NCBI GenBank assembly: GCA_015680685.1
Contig: MNCI01007695.1
Span: forward strand, 130,813 to 194,812
DNA from: Gnetum montanum
Lineage: Eukaryota > Streptophyta > Gnetopsida > Gnetales > Gnetaceae
Length of the DNA stretch: 64,000 nt
Direction: 5' to 3'
Under the pieces are notes generated by a model. The model was given only the letters and a program-made list of their open reading frames with translations, searched no databases and was not told the DNA's origin. Both the position numbers and the translations under genes were made by a program. Position 1 is the stretch's first letter, and every line of letters begins with the position of its first letter. Positions 1 to 11,931 of the stretch are shown here, piece after piece.

Positions 1-478
1 ATTACAATAACCATGTTTATCCTTATAGATGATACATAGTGCCTGATGGGTTTTAGAATAATGTGTGGACTCTCTATGTGCCACCATCAAAATGTTGTCA
101 ATATTATATTGACTATAGTTTGGCATCATCTAAATCTTTATAAGGTAATATGGGCTCATGACATCTGTTTTTCCCCTTGTAGTCTTAGGAAGCATCCTAT
201 CAATAATGTACCTAGTAATCAAGCCAAATTCTCATGGCAACAAGGTCTCCATAATAACCCCAACTACATCCATAGATAAGTGTGACCATTGTATCACATT
301 GAAATTCCTTAGGAGGTAGGCAAGGAAGTACCTTGTCCTAGATGAGAACCACAACAAGAGTTTTCCCAAAGGCATGTCATGTGGTGGGGTGTTGTTCTTG
401 GGATGACCAATGTAGCACAAGATACCAATTATCTCCACTATAATGAGGATAGGCCTCAAGAAGACCATGCATGAAACA
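1..478 (-). pseudogene. Fragment of the antisense gene of element B: HAD/FCP1-like exon
   Basis: On the minus strand, 478 to 1 encodes a protein colinear with exon 2 of the antisense gene in A (17694-17245). Matching blocks include LIIVEIIGILCYI against LIVLDIRGVLCHV, the stretch ending FNVIQWS against FSVIVWS, VIMETLLP against IIEAMLP, and IWMMPNYSQY against IWDMPEYNCY. The family motif I infer is that of FCP1/NLI-type HAD phosphatases (catalytic D-x-N-G near the start, WSS in the middle). Here the first catalytic Asp is Glu. The fragment ends at the window edge, so the downstream exons should lie to the left. It sits upstream of RT in the opposite orientation, as in A. Confidence 0.7.
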
Positions 479-493
479 AAACAAAAACATTAT

Positions 494-768
494 GACCAAT
501 TATAATTTTTTAACAATTTAGACAAAACCATTAGCTGTAGGTGATATTAGCCTCTATAAAAATCTCTAAGGTGTTTTTCTAGATTAGTCTAAGTAATTCC
601 ACAAGAAAGCATTATTACAATCTTGCATAACCTTACATCACGACCAATTGGAATTTACTTACAAATTTAGAAAAAAATTCCTAAGTTAGAGGTGAAATTA
701 TCCTCTATAAAAAGCTCTTATGTTGTTTATCTAAATTAGCTTTACAAATTCCATAAAAACATTATTAC
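494..768. repeat. Tandem duplication, period about 148 bp
   Basis: The block 494-619 (starting gaccaatt, containing cctctataaaaa and ending with cattattac) is repeated at 642-768 with roughly three quarters identity by eye. It lies in the spacer of B, upstream of the antisense exon. Both copies carry a TATA-like ctctataaaaa, but I see no gene attached. Confidence 0.6.
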
Positions 769-2400
769 CATATTTTTATAGCCTTCATAGCCAAAATTTC
801 ATAGCCCAAAACTGTCTTAGTCTAAATTATTTATAAACTTAGAAAATAGCATCTACATTATGCATAAATTTAGAAAAAGTAAGCATAAGTTTAGAAAAAA
901 CATCTAAATTATGCAAATCATGCATAAATTTGGAAAAAACATCTAAACTATGCAAAGCATGCATAAATTTGGAAAAAGCATACTAAACTTAGAGAAAGCC
1001 ATGTAATCATAGTAAAAGCTTGCTAAAAATAGGAAAATATTTTACTCTTCTTGAAAACAAAACTAAACATTATTTTTACATATTTACAAAATTAAAACAT
1101 AATTTATACATATCAATGACTTCTATGTGCTACAACTGTGACTTTTGTCTTGATTCACATAGCCATAACCAAAAATTTCATAAAATATTTGTTTTAAGTC
1201 CAATTGGATTGATTTCACCTTCATTGGAAAGATGAAGCCAAAGTCTATGTAGACATGCCTAGAAAATAGCAAAAACCTTCACTGTTTTCTTATAAATAAT
1301 TCAAAAATATACATGAAATTACAGACGTGACATAAACAACCTAACTATGCAATGTTAGGAAAATAGCCATAACTTCTTCATTTCAAGGTCAAATTAAATG
1401 AGGCAATAGCCATCAGAAAGCTTAAATGAAGGGCTACAAACCCATAACCTGAAAATTTACAAATTGTTTGTCTTTATACCATGAAAAAAATACATAAATT
1501 TTCTTTCTTTTCCACATCAAAACTTCAAAAATCTCAAAGCCTAGATTTCATATAGCCATTGAAATAGTTGAAATAGCAAAAAACATTGAAACCAATTAAA
1601 ATTAACATCAAAATAATGGGGTAGGATGTTGTTAAAATTTCATGTTAACAAATCCTAAGGCCTAGATATGAGAAAAAAAATAGCCACACCCTAAAATTTT
1701 GGGAGTAAAAGCATTAAACAAGAAGCCCTATTTTCAAAATCAAATTTAAAAAATATAAAGCAATTAAAAAACTATAGATCTACATGGAAGAAGCCAAAAT
1801 AGGATGTGGGACTTTTTTAGAATTCTATCTTAATCCTCCACCAAAGTAGATCTGAAAAAAATGACCCTGATACATAGAAAGCAAAAAACTAGAAAAACCA
1901 CAAGAAACAAAGGCAAAACTCCCTAAAATGCTCAGCCATCCTCTAGATTGTAGAATTTTTTCTCTTTTCCCCTCACTACTTGGATTCCATGGCAAGCTCA
2001 ATGTTGAGAATGATAGAAATTATGAGAAGATAGGAGTTCTACGTTGGGTACAAGGGAGATGGAAGGCTTCCACACTAAAAATTGGTTGTGGCTACCACAA
2101 GAATCTTTGCTAGAGCTCTCCTCTAATGTGTTGTTTCTGTAGAATGATAATTATGATCAAAAATTGCAAAACTTGACATATAAAATTGATCTAAAACCTA
2201 AACGAAACCCCAAATTCCAATTTAGTGCACCATAACTACAAGTGCACTGAAGTAAAAGGGAGGAAATTCTAGTTCATATTGATTTTGTGTGGGAAATAAA
2301 TTTACTTTTCAAAATTTTAAAATCTTTGGATTGTGTGCCCCACCCTGCCCTTCACTTTTGACCAAAATCAAAGCTAAGTTTTTTTACCAATTTAAACACC
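769..2400. other. AT-rich spacer of B with a 39-bp direct repeat (901-978)
   Basis: No coding similarity was found on either strand. Two adjacent 39-bp units, 901-939 and 940-978, differ at a few positions and both contain atgcataaatttgg; more diverged partial units run back to about 850. The rest is AT-rich sequence with poly-A-like runs. Short open frames here have no conserved counterpart in A or D. Confidence 0.5.
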
Positions 2401-5190
2401 TAAAACATTTTGGAAACCTTAACCCCATGGATTCACATTAAGAATACCATGCCCCGCATGGAAAAATTCTTATCACTTTACAAATTCATTAGACTTGTAA
2501 ATATCTTTCTATTTTTGGTGACCCAAACCTACCTTTTTCAACCTTGGGTTTCCAAAATTGAGCAAAACATGAGCAAGGCTAAGAACAATGGATTTCCATG
2601 CTGGGGAAATATTGCCTAGTGTGAAAGAAGAGGGGTAACACTCACTCTTACCTCCCAAAACTATTCTAACATAGTTTTGACTCCAAAGTGAACCCCACAT
2701 GACCTAGAACACCTCCAAGTATCTTCAACAGCCTTAGAATCCCACCAAACCTAGTCATAATTAGTCAAAATTTAGGATTTTGTGTTTTCCATGTTGGGGA
2801 AAGCTTCTTCCACACTGAGCCTCTCACCCTCCATGTGGATGGATGGGGTAAGTAAAGAATAACCTAAATTGATGACTTGATGACCTTTTCTTGTTGCTTG
2901 GTGATTCCTAGACCCTATTGAAACCTTTTGGAGCCTATGAGAGTTCCAAAATTGGTCAAATATGGGAAAAATGTCATCCCCCTCTCATCCATGGTAGGGC
3001 CACAATTCTTAGCATGGAAGAAAGGGGGAAGATTACATGAGGCACTTAAAAGCCTCTAAATTATCAAATCTTAACACCCAACATTAATAATCAACATCAA
3101 CAACCCTGAAGGTTGACATGCATGGTTGATCAACTATTGATTTATCCGAGATTTGACTTTCTTAATTGAGGGATACCTTTGCCATGTTGAGCCTCCTACC
3201 CTTAGTGTAGAAAAAAGGAAGGAAGCCTAAAAACCCCCTCATAGCCTCCAAAACAACAAGATCTTAACCTTAGACACTAATGGTCAACACCAACAACCTA
3301 TGGACATGCATGCATAGCCAGATTGATCATAAAAGGGCCAAAAAGCTTTTCCCCTAAATTTTCACATTGAGCATAGAAGCCCCAACATGTAAAAATAGGG
3401 GAAGCCCAAAATACACCTAGTGATCCTTGAAACAACCAAATTTTGACATCAAGTAGCAGTAGTTGACACCAACAACCTTACAAATGTGCATGCATGATTA
3501 AACATGCCTGCATGATTGAAAGTGATCATAAAGCACCAAAATGATTTCACAAAAACTTTCCACACTAAGCATGGAATCCTTGTGTGGAAAAAATGAGGAA
3601 AGGTTAAAAAATTTCTTATGAGCCTTTAAACAACCAAATTTCGATATTAGATGCTAATAGTCAACACCAGCAACCTTAGAAGCCTACAATCATGCCCGAA
3701 AGTGACCAAAAATGACCAAAATTATTTTCCCTAATTTTCCACATTTGGCATGGAAGCCCTAGCATGGAAAAGGAGGGAAAATTTGAAAAAACACTCATCA
3801 ACCTTCAAGAAAGGCAATTTTTAACACCAAGCATTGACCATTATCACTAGCAACCTTAGGGACCTACATGCATGAACAAAGATGATGTAAAAACATAAAA
3901 ATATATTCCCTCCCATTTTTCCATAGTGAGAATACCATCCCTAGTGTGGAAAGAAGGGGGGAAGTCTAAAAAACACTTAGAAATACTCAAAATTATCAAA
4001 ACTTGATACTAAACCCTAGTCCTTGACCCTAGTAGTCCCGAAGGCTAACATGCATAGCCAAATGAAGTCAAAATTGGCCTAGATCTAATATGCATAGTTC
4101 TTCCACACTAGGGATCCATTTTTTCACACTGCGGGTGGTATCCCTAGCATGAAAACTCAAGGGGAAACTTTTTTGAAGCTCCTAAACACTTTAGAATGAC
4201 ATTAAATGATCTTTCATGCACTCTAGAACCCTAGTAGTAGCCATTAGGACCCTTAAACTTTACAAAACTAATCCTAGATGGCAAAAAATCTATTCCTCCT
4301 TGTTTTCCATGTTGAGCTCTCCATCCCCAATGTGGAAAAATGGGGGAAAGCCAAAAAGCCATTTAGGGATGTCCAAAACTACTAAATTTTGACATGGATC
4401 TAGTGTAGATCTAGGATTCCTACTTTTTCCATGTTGGAGTAACTTCCCCAATGTGGGAACAAGGGGGAAGCTACTTTTCCATTTTTGGAAGTAATATGGC
4501 ACTCCCAAAAGCCAAAGATCTACACTGGAGAAGCTTGGGACCTCATAACCTTAAGATCTTGCTTGTTTGATCTCATCTCAACCTCCAAAATCCATTTTCC
4601 CCCATTCTTCCATGCTGGAGAAACCTCCCCAACATGGAAACATGGGGGAAGACCTTAAGTACTATTAAAACTCCTTCAAACATGCCCAAAATCAACTAGA
4701 AACTTCCAAAATTGAAGTCTATAGCCCTAGGGGCCTAGAAACCTACTCAAAGTATCCCTAAATCACTTTGAACCCATAAAAAAATTGTCCCCCTATTTTT
4801 CCATGCTTAGGATATCATGGTCATCATGGAAAAAAGGGGCAGCCATTTTGACCCATTTTGACACTCAAAATTGCATCAAATTGTCTCAGAACAAAGCTAG
4901 AAGATTCACAAGCTCAAGATCTAGAATCCAACCACCTATTTGACCATGTTTGACCTTATTGTTTCTTGGATTTTGGTTCCCCATGTTGAATCCCTCTCTT
5001 TTCCATGCTAGCTAGTGTGGAAAAAAGGGGGGAAGGCTTAAATTGTGATGGATCTAACTTTGTGCTACCTTGGAAAGGTCCTAAACCCTTGATTTTGGAC
5101 CTTTGAGCACTCCAAAAGTTATTTTCCCTGGTTCCCATACTAAGGGTCCTTATTTCCATACTAAGCCCAACGTGGAAGCCTCAAAACACT
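2400..5190. repeat. Degenerate tandem array, period about 185 bp, each unit with an imperfect hairpin
   Basis: At least a dozen units are recognisable, with hairpin centres near 3000, 3190, 3375, 3570, 3750, 3935, 4130, 4325, 4455, 4635, 4815, 5010 and 5150. The left arm is a C-run followed by TTTTCCATG; the right arm is CATGGAAAA followed by a G-run and AAG. The clearest is at 4602-4660. Between hairpins a second conserved block recurs, with caacaacct and then atgcatgcat. The same hairpin vocabulary is found in the 3' LTR of B (about 28540-28760), which ties the array to this element. Confidence 0.75.
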
Positions 5191-5548
5191 AATTTTTTGG
5201 TCCAAATAGCCCAAAAGTATCCCTAATTAATGCCTAAACTCACCTAATAGCCTTGTCGCCTTAAAACATGGCTTTCTATGGCCTAAAACTAGTAAGACCT
5301 ACCATTTTTAACCTATATTAGCTAAATTTTATCATATATAACATATTTGTCTTGATTTTTTCCTTATTACATAATGTTTTTACTTGTTTTTAAACTTATG
5401 TTACCTTGTTAACCTTCTATGGCCTTTATACAGCCTTATATGTTCATTATTTGTTTTATTATAGCTCTATTTACTTTTTTTTTGCCTTTAAATGGTATCA
5501 AATAGTGGGGCTTGACCTTCCTTAACCACCATCTGACACCATATCACT
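5190..5548. other. AT-rich spacer between hairpin array and minisatellite
   Basis: No gene, hairpin unit or minisatellite unit is recognised here. Confidence 0.4.
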
Positions 5549-5695
5549 ATGGCCTACTATTGCTTTAAATTGGCATCTTAGTCCACCAAGACTATAAATT
5601 GGCATCATGGCTCACTAAGGCCTTAAACTGGCATCATAGTCCACCAAGACTATAAACTAGCATCATGGCCTACTAAGGCCTAAAACTGGCAATTT
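5549..5695 (+). repeat. Minisatellite of element B, about 29-bp units (x5)
   Basis: Five head-to-tail units alternate between atggcctactaagg-type and tccaccaagact-type starts, each ending in TWAAAYTRGCATC. The motif TTAAACTRGCA is the same as in the arrays of A (13355-13672, 18660-19110, 22868-23147) and D. It sits just upstream of the RT reading frame. Confidence 0.8.
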
Positions 5696-5923
5696 TGGCC
5701 TTTATTGACCATTTTTAGCCTTATACTTCCCTTTGTTTCACCTTTATGTGATCTTTGTTTACCTTTATTATACTTTGATGAATTGTCCTTATCTTACTAA
5801 TGATCTTAGATGGCCTTGATTGCATTAGATTTGCATGTGTTTCATGGCATTTTAACATTTTTTATTCACTTTTATCCATGTGCCATTTAATATGCTTTTG
5901 GTTGATTTATAGGATTAAAGTAT

Positions 5924-7269
5924 GAGTACTTAGGAGAAAATTAGTTTGCCTTTGTGTCTATGTGGATCTCGTGGTGATATTAAATGGTGTATCGACCTTG
6001 ATTACCTAGATCTTAAGCCTAAGAGTCTTGTAGACCACATAGCCTCAATAGAGAAACCTCTAGAATGGCCTAAAAACCTAGTTAAAACACTTGACTTAGA
6101 AGTAGGAGACATAAACGAAGACTCTCTAGTTGAGGTTCCTTTGATAACACACAGTGGTGAGGAGAAAACTCTAAAACTAAGTTCCTCACTCGAGCCTCAA
6201 TATGTCCAAGACATCACCAAAGTCTTACAAAGCAACATTAAAGCATTTTTCTAGTCATATGAAGATATGCTAGGCCTAGACTCATGTGTAGTCTAGCACA
6301 ATATCATATTAGACCCTAGCATTAGACTAGTTAAGCAAAAAGTGCATAAGATTAGACTTGATTTGGCCTTGGTAGTTCACGATGAAATCTCAAAGCTCTA
6401 CCAAGTAGGTTTCATTAGAGCCATTGATTACATAGAATGGGTATTTAACATAGTGGTAGTCCCTAAGAAAAATGGGAGTATGCATATCTGCATTGATTTT
6501 GGATACCTAAATAAAGAAAATATCAAGGATGACTTCCCTTTGCCTAGTATTGATAAAACTATTCATACTATAGCTAGACATTCCTTGTTGTCCTTTATGA
6601 ATGGATTCTCAAGATATAACCAAATTAGGATCAACTTAGAGCACTAACTTAGTACAACCTTCATAACCTCTTGGGTTACATTTGTTATATCATGATGTCC
6701 TTTGGCCTTAAAAAAGTGGAAGTGACATACCAGAGAGCTATGACCTATATCTTTAATGATTACATGTTAGGTTTGCTTAATGATTATGTAGATGACATAT
6801 CTATGAAGTCTAACATAGTTGTTGACCATGCTAATGACCTAGATCTTGTGCTTAAATGATGCCTCAAATATGAGCTTAGGCTCAATCGTAAGAAGTGTGT
6901 CTTCACTATCAAGACAAGTAAGATGCTTGGCTTTGTAGTCTCTAAAGCAGTGATATGCATAGATCCTGATAAGGTTAAGGCCATATTCAAATTAGTAGAA
7001 CCTACCAATGTTAAAGAGCTTTGGGGATTACAAGGAAAACTACATTTTATTTGTAGGTTTATCACTAGGCTTGTGGAGAAGTTACATCCCATGCAACACT
7101 TAAGAAAGGAGTTCACTATGAATGGATGACTCAATGCCAAGAGGCCTTTGAAAACCTTAAGTAAGAGTTGATACAACTACCGATAGTCTATCCTTGCAAG
7201 AGGTAAAACTATTTTACATATATCTCACCATCTCTAATACATCCATTGCCTTCCTACTCTATCAAAAAC
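5924..7269 (+). pseudogene. pol: Element B pol, first part: linker, reverse transcriptase and start of RNase H
   Basis: The linker (5946-6250; contains PLEWPKNLVKTLDLEVGD) matches A at 19256-19620. RT follows with IVVVPKKNGSMHICIDF, the PFGLK-type block, and YVDD at 6785-6796. The frame is broken by TAG in F*SYEDM (a lost Trp), TAG at 6294-6296, a stop near 6645, a frame change near 6650-6670, and others. The sequence ends in RNase H (IAFLLYQKHD) exactly at the insertion site of A, at 7269/7270, and resumes at 25824. The acceptor-like TTATAG at 5907-5912 lies just before the linker and aligns with one in A. Confidence 0.85.
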
Positions 7270-7274
7270 ATGAT
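7270..7274. repeat. Target site duplication of element A, left copy (ATGAT)
   Basis: ATGAT directly precedes the LTR start TGAAACACC at 7275. The same five bases follow the right LTR at 25819-25823, and one copy joins B's RNase H reading across the insertion. Confidence 0.9.
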
Positions 7275-7892
7275 TGAAACACCCCAAAAAATGTGGGGCC
7301 ATTCTTGCTTCACCAGGCCTTGCAACTTGCATGGCACCATGGTAGTTCTTCAGGATGAGAACATTCTGAGTTCAGGCCGGCCAATTCAAAAAAATTTCTA
7401 CTTTAGGTGAAAATAGGCTCTACAGCTCATCCTTCCTATCCACCTAAGTAGCTTGCCTAGCTGACATCCTACTCAGAAATGGTGCACAGAGCTGGCAGCA
7501 GCATTCTAGATGCACGAAATAGTTTGGAAAGTTTTCTAAGTCATGAAGTCTGCTACACTACGCTACGCATTGCTATGTAGCGTAGCAAGCTTCAGAAGAC
7601 AATTACAGAATGAAGTGCCACTCTATGCTATGGCACATGACGTAGCATAGCATGGCAATAGCTTCATCACCAGTTCCCCACGCCCAATTTCAAGCCCTTC
7701 AACAATGTTCCTTTCCGTTAGAAAGCGATGGACCATGTCTACTGCTATGCTACACTGAACTACAAGGTGCAACGAGGTGTAGCAATCCTGCAGAAGAGAC
7801 AGAAGGTAGCTCAAAGGGCAAAATCAGCAAGTTTGCAAGTCTCACGGAAGAAAAGTTCATAAATTGACAAATTTTTTGCAACTAAGGCCAGT

Positions 7893-7942
7893 TGCTACGC
7901 TACGCTACGCTATGTAGAATAGCATAGCATAGCAAGCATGCA
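7893..7942. repeat. Inverted GCTAC/GTAGC cluster in the LTR
   Basis: Repeated gctac units run into repeated atagc/gtagc units, giving a long imperfect hairpin. The copy in the right LTR (24779-24823) is at the same place. Related clusters occur elsewhere in both LTRs and at 15648-15690 and 18540-18575. Confidence 0.65.
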
Positions 7943-8245
7943 ACACACATGTAGCAGAACACACGACAAGGTGCTATGCTATGCATGCTATGCTACAAAG
8001 CACATCAAGACATGCAGGTGGTTGTGCGACATCAATGCACTTCACCTAATCAGATCATTGGCACATGTCTCCAGATGCTAATGGTGCAATTACAGTGTGG
8101 TAGGTTTACATTTATGGCATAGAAGACTCACATTACAATGGTCTTGTAGGTCCAATGGTCATACACGATACGTGTTACGCTAGCAAGTCAACGTGGGCCT
8201 AGGGAACATGGCATCCAAGCTACCTGTTTCACGTGCCCTTAACCC

Positions 8246-8253
8246 TATAAATA
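8246..8253 (+). promoter_or_regulatory. TATA box of element A 5' LTR
   Basis: The sequence ccctataaatacc is conserved in the right LTR at 25133-25140. It is the expected position for the start of element transcription. Confidence 0.7.
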
Positions 8254-8930
8254 CCCCAATGAGTAGCATTCAAAGGTTTGGTTCAAAATTTTTCAAGAAA
8301 CAACATTCAAAAGTAAGGAATTATCCTTGATTCCTTAACTTTTCATCTTCCTGGCATTCACTCTGGCATTCAAGCTTTCTTTCATGTGCATTATAACATC
8401 AAGCATTGTAAGCTTTCTATTTGACACTGCAAACAGTTAGCATTTTTAGCTGGCATATTATCCCATTCCCCTTCTACTACCCTGGTAGAATCCTTGCATT
8501 GTCAGTGCCCAAGCACACAACCTATCTTGCTCTACATGTCTCGGTTACTCTCAGGATCTCTGCACTCCACCACGCTATGCAACCGACTGTATCCACCCTG
8601 ATAGATCAAGCTTGTAGCTTCAAAGTGGTGCATTTTTCTAACCATATTTTACCTTGTTTCCTACTCATTATTTTTTTTACACTATTTTTCTTTTCCTGTT
8701 TTATTTACTTTCCAGCATTACTCCACATTTCTGTTCTTGTTTAAAAAAAAAATATATGTTGCAAAAGGCTATATAGATGTTGATTAAGTCCCTGTCTGAT
8801 CAAACAGACCATTCAGGGCACCTCGTATCTGCACACACCCAACACGGCCCTCCCATGGGTATTGAGTTGAAATTGTCACGCTTGTCGACCCCTCGGTGTT
8901 TTTCAACCACCAACATTTTTGGTCGCTATA

Positions 8931-9486
8931 GTTTTCTAGCACTAGAAGGTGGGTCTTTTGGTGCCTTTTCCGCATGTCATGGTAGTTCTGTGAGCCTTCT
9001 GCATCCTGATACACATAATAGTAAACGTGACACCCTTTGTAGTTGATTGTGCTTTGTGTGGTGTAGATCAATCACCTCAACGGTTCCTCAGGAGCTCCAC
9101 AGGACACAAGGCCTCCGATCACCAGCTAACTAGCTCATTTTATGGTAGTCTTTCATGCATTCTATACCCCATCTCACGTGGTATAGGTCGGTCGCTTGGA
9201 CGATTCCTCCAAAACCCTACAAGACTTAAAGCCTTCTTAGTTGCCAGTTAGCTAAACTTATCCTACGGTAGTCTTGCAAATGCTCTGTACTTCACCATGC
9301 ACTAGCGTAAATGTGACACCCTTTTGTGGTTTTTTACGCTTTGTGTGGTGCAGACTGGTCACCTCAATGGTTCCTCTAGAGTCTGGCAAGATGTAAAGCC
9401 TTCTTTTTGCTATTTTCTGGTTTCCTTGTTTGTTTGCACTCTTTTGCATAACTTTCACACCTTTTTGCATAACCACTTGCTTAAAA
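8931..9486 (+). repeat. Element A leader with three diverged tandem units
   Basis: Units start near 8979, 9139 and 9260, each with a TAYGGTAGTCTT-like start. They contain blocks such as tttgtgtggtg, cacctcaa and ggttcctc (best seen at 9050-9095 and 9336-9380). I could not recognise a primer binding site just after the LTR with confidence, and D does not help because its equivalent junction is diverged. Confidence 0.6.
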
Positions 9487-11931
9487 ATGGCTTTTTCAAG
9501 TACTGCTACCAATGCCTTCAACGTCGAAGCTCCCTTCAATGTTGAAGACCTTATCATAGTTCAAGGCACTACTGGTGCTGAACAACCATTGAATCCGATG
9601 CTGGAAACACGTCGGTCTCTCAGAATCCAAAATCGAGGACCTGAGGGATTGGCCCAGAAACACGAGCATTATAGTTTCCTCTATGCAAAGGTGCATGCTA
9701 ATCTACCCTTGGACATGCCTAAACTCGAGGACAAACATAGCTTCGAGTTCGCTTACTGCAATGGGAAGGAGTTTGTCCCTATTCCCGACATTTCATTACC
9801 TTTAACACAAGTGTACCAAAGGCTTCTAGACCAACTAATCTAGTTGGCTAGGCTTAGGGAGCAACAGGACATAGCATCCAACCAAGATGATGCTTTCTAG
9901 GATGGGCAGGAGGAACATGATTCCCAATCGGATGAGGGAGGCCCAACTAGTCCTGCTCCTGTCCCTCCTACTTAGTCCTTCTGGGCCAAGCCATCGTTTG
10001 TTACTACTCCCTTTGTAATTATGCCTATGCTTGCTCAACCCACAATTACAGCCACCATGGGTAGCCATGCCAATTCTATGATGTTTCAACACCTACTCTC
10101 ACCTATTTCACCTATTTCATTTGTAGCTACCATCCCTTTGTAGGCTATTTAGCAGCCCATTCCCATGGCACATAACATGCCAACCATGGCTACCCTTCCA
10201 CATGTTCATGCCATACCGACTTTGCAAACATGCATGACTTCTGCATCTATTCCTACATTCACGTCAGTTCCACCCACTGTGGTAGGCCCTGCCCATCCAC
10301 ATGGTGGGCCCCATTTGCTTCCTCACCTATTCTACAATTGTCACAGATCTCTCACTACGTGCACCCTCAAATACACCAAGCCTCGCATATGGTGCAACCC
10401 AACATGGGGCTTTGGTCTACACTACCGGTGACACAAGCAGTCTACCTGGTAGCCCAACCTATGATTTTTGCCTTAACAACACCACCTGTTGGGTGGTGGA
10501 TGACATAGGAAGCACCACTCACAGGGGTCATCCCAATGGCATCACCAATGGGCCACACCACTGCTCCTACTATACCACAAGTGGGAGCTACCCCTGAAGC
10601 TCCCCATCCATCCACAACGTCACTGGGTCTGGACCAAGTTTTTTAGCTCATCCAGACCCTCACTGAGGAAATAAAATGCCTTAAAGCTATTGGGTCCGAC
10701 ACGGTACAATTCATGGAGTTTTACCAGGATGACCCTGTTAGCCCTGCAATTCCTACTTTGAAGTTACCCCCAAGGATGTCTCTCCCACATTTCACAAAGT
10801 ACAATGGGGAGGGAGATTCCAACGTGCATCTTGTTACCTTTAGGTTTGAGTCTTTGCTATTGCAAAAATCGCTGCACACGATCATTCGCATCTTTGCCAT
10901 GTCCCTAGCTGGGAAATCCTTGGACTAGTATCACGCGTTGTCGCACTCATCCATATCAACTTTGGGAGAGCTGCTGACCCAGTTCATGATGCACTTCAAG
11001 TATAACTTGAAGCCAGAAACCATGCTAGATCAATTGATGAGCATAAAGCAAGATGCTCTAGAGCCAATCCAAAAATTCATTCAACCCTCTCAGGAGCCTT
11101 AAAGAAATTCGCGAGCCCATCGCGGAGGCCCACCTGTTGGCTATCTTTAAGGGTGTAGTGAACAACTTCATCAAGTCTAAATTGTACTATCTCACTCCTC
11201 GCTCTCTTAGTCAAGCCTTTGCCCAAAATAAGAGCATACAAGGCGTGGCCGAGGCAAGTAAAGACCCAACCTACCTCACTTACAAAAGCACCTTCACAAA
11301 GAAGGACAAGGGTAAGGCCCCAACAACCATAGTGGATGCTGTCATGACCAAGGCCAAGCTCAAACCTAGCAGCAACAATTGCAAGAGCAACAAGAAATTG
11401 GCCATACCCATAGCTAACCCTAAGCCCAAACCGGGCCATGTGCCGCAACCAGTTACACCTACACCCAAGACATCTGCATAACCCAAATCCAACTTTGAGT
11501 GCAAAGACTACTCAAAGTACACCCCACTGCCTCTAAAGCCTTTAGAGCTTCTAAAGCAGCTACTGGTAGTGGGATACATCCAACATAAGTAGATGTTGAA
11601 GGAAGCAAATGCGAGACATCAACGCTACTACGAGCTCCTTAGGAATCCCTCTTTGGCCTTGCTCAATGAGCCTCCAGTTCCTAGGGGTTTCAGACTAGAC
11701 AGGTTTTGTGACTACCACCAACAATGTGGTCACAACACGGATTATTGTCTATCATTGCAGGATGACGTCCAAAGATTAATCGACCAAAGAAAACTTGTGT
11801 TGGACGAAAGTAACCCAGTGTGCCTTGAGAACCAATCTATGTATGTCTACATGGATCCCATCAATGCCAAGAATGCCAGTTATGTCATGGCATTGATAGC
11901 AATCCCAGGCCACCCTAGTAACCATTCGTGA
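9487..11931 (+). pseudogene. gag: Element A gag (capsid-nucleocapsid polyprotein), broken
   Basis: The ATG at 9487 opens 118 codons with TRRSLRIQNR. The reading then continues through stops at 9841, 9898 and others, a Pro/Thr/His-rich stretch (about 10150-10600), and the capsid domain with HFTKYNGEGD and FRFESLLLQK at about 10790-11090. Frame changes occur near 10430 and 11090. The nucleocapsid part has KDYSKYTPLP, ARHQRYYELL and one zinc-finger-like motif, CDYHQQCGHNTDYC, at about 11706-11750, of the form usual in Tat gag. D has a colinear gag at 57240-54480. Its product would package the element RNA; this copy cannot encode a full protein. Confidence 0.85.

Larger units (their letters stand above)
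7275..8930 (+). repeat. Element A 5' LTR
   Basis: The LTR starts TGAAACACCCC and ends GGTCGCTATA, and pairs with 24162-25818. U3 carries several clusters of GCTAC and GTAGC pentamers in inverted orientation (7551-7590, 7620-7657, 7893-7942, 7970-7997). A TATA box, tataaata, lies at 8246-8253, so U3 covers about the first kilobase. Open frames inside the LTR, including a hydrophobic one at 8421-8744, are not supported as genes. Confidence 0.95.

Noticed and set aside
5549-5695. CRISPR-like array
   Set aside because: Units are directly adjacent without unique spacers, in plant retrotransposon context; they are minisatellites.
8421-8744. Hydrophobic 107-codon frame, possible membrane protein
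   Set aside because: It lies in the LTR downstream of TATA; the right LTR copy is not open over the same length.
8931-8965. Primer binding site directly after the A LTR
   Set aside because: The sequence after the LTR does not match the end of any plant tRNA I can name, and D differs there.
11280-11504. Minus-strand hydrophobic frame in gag of A
   Set aside because: It is a shadow of the Lys/Pro-rich gag frame on the plus strand.
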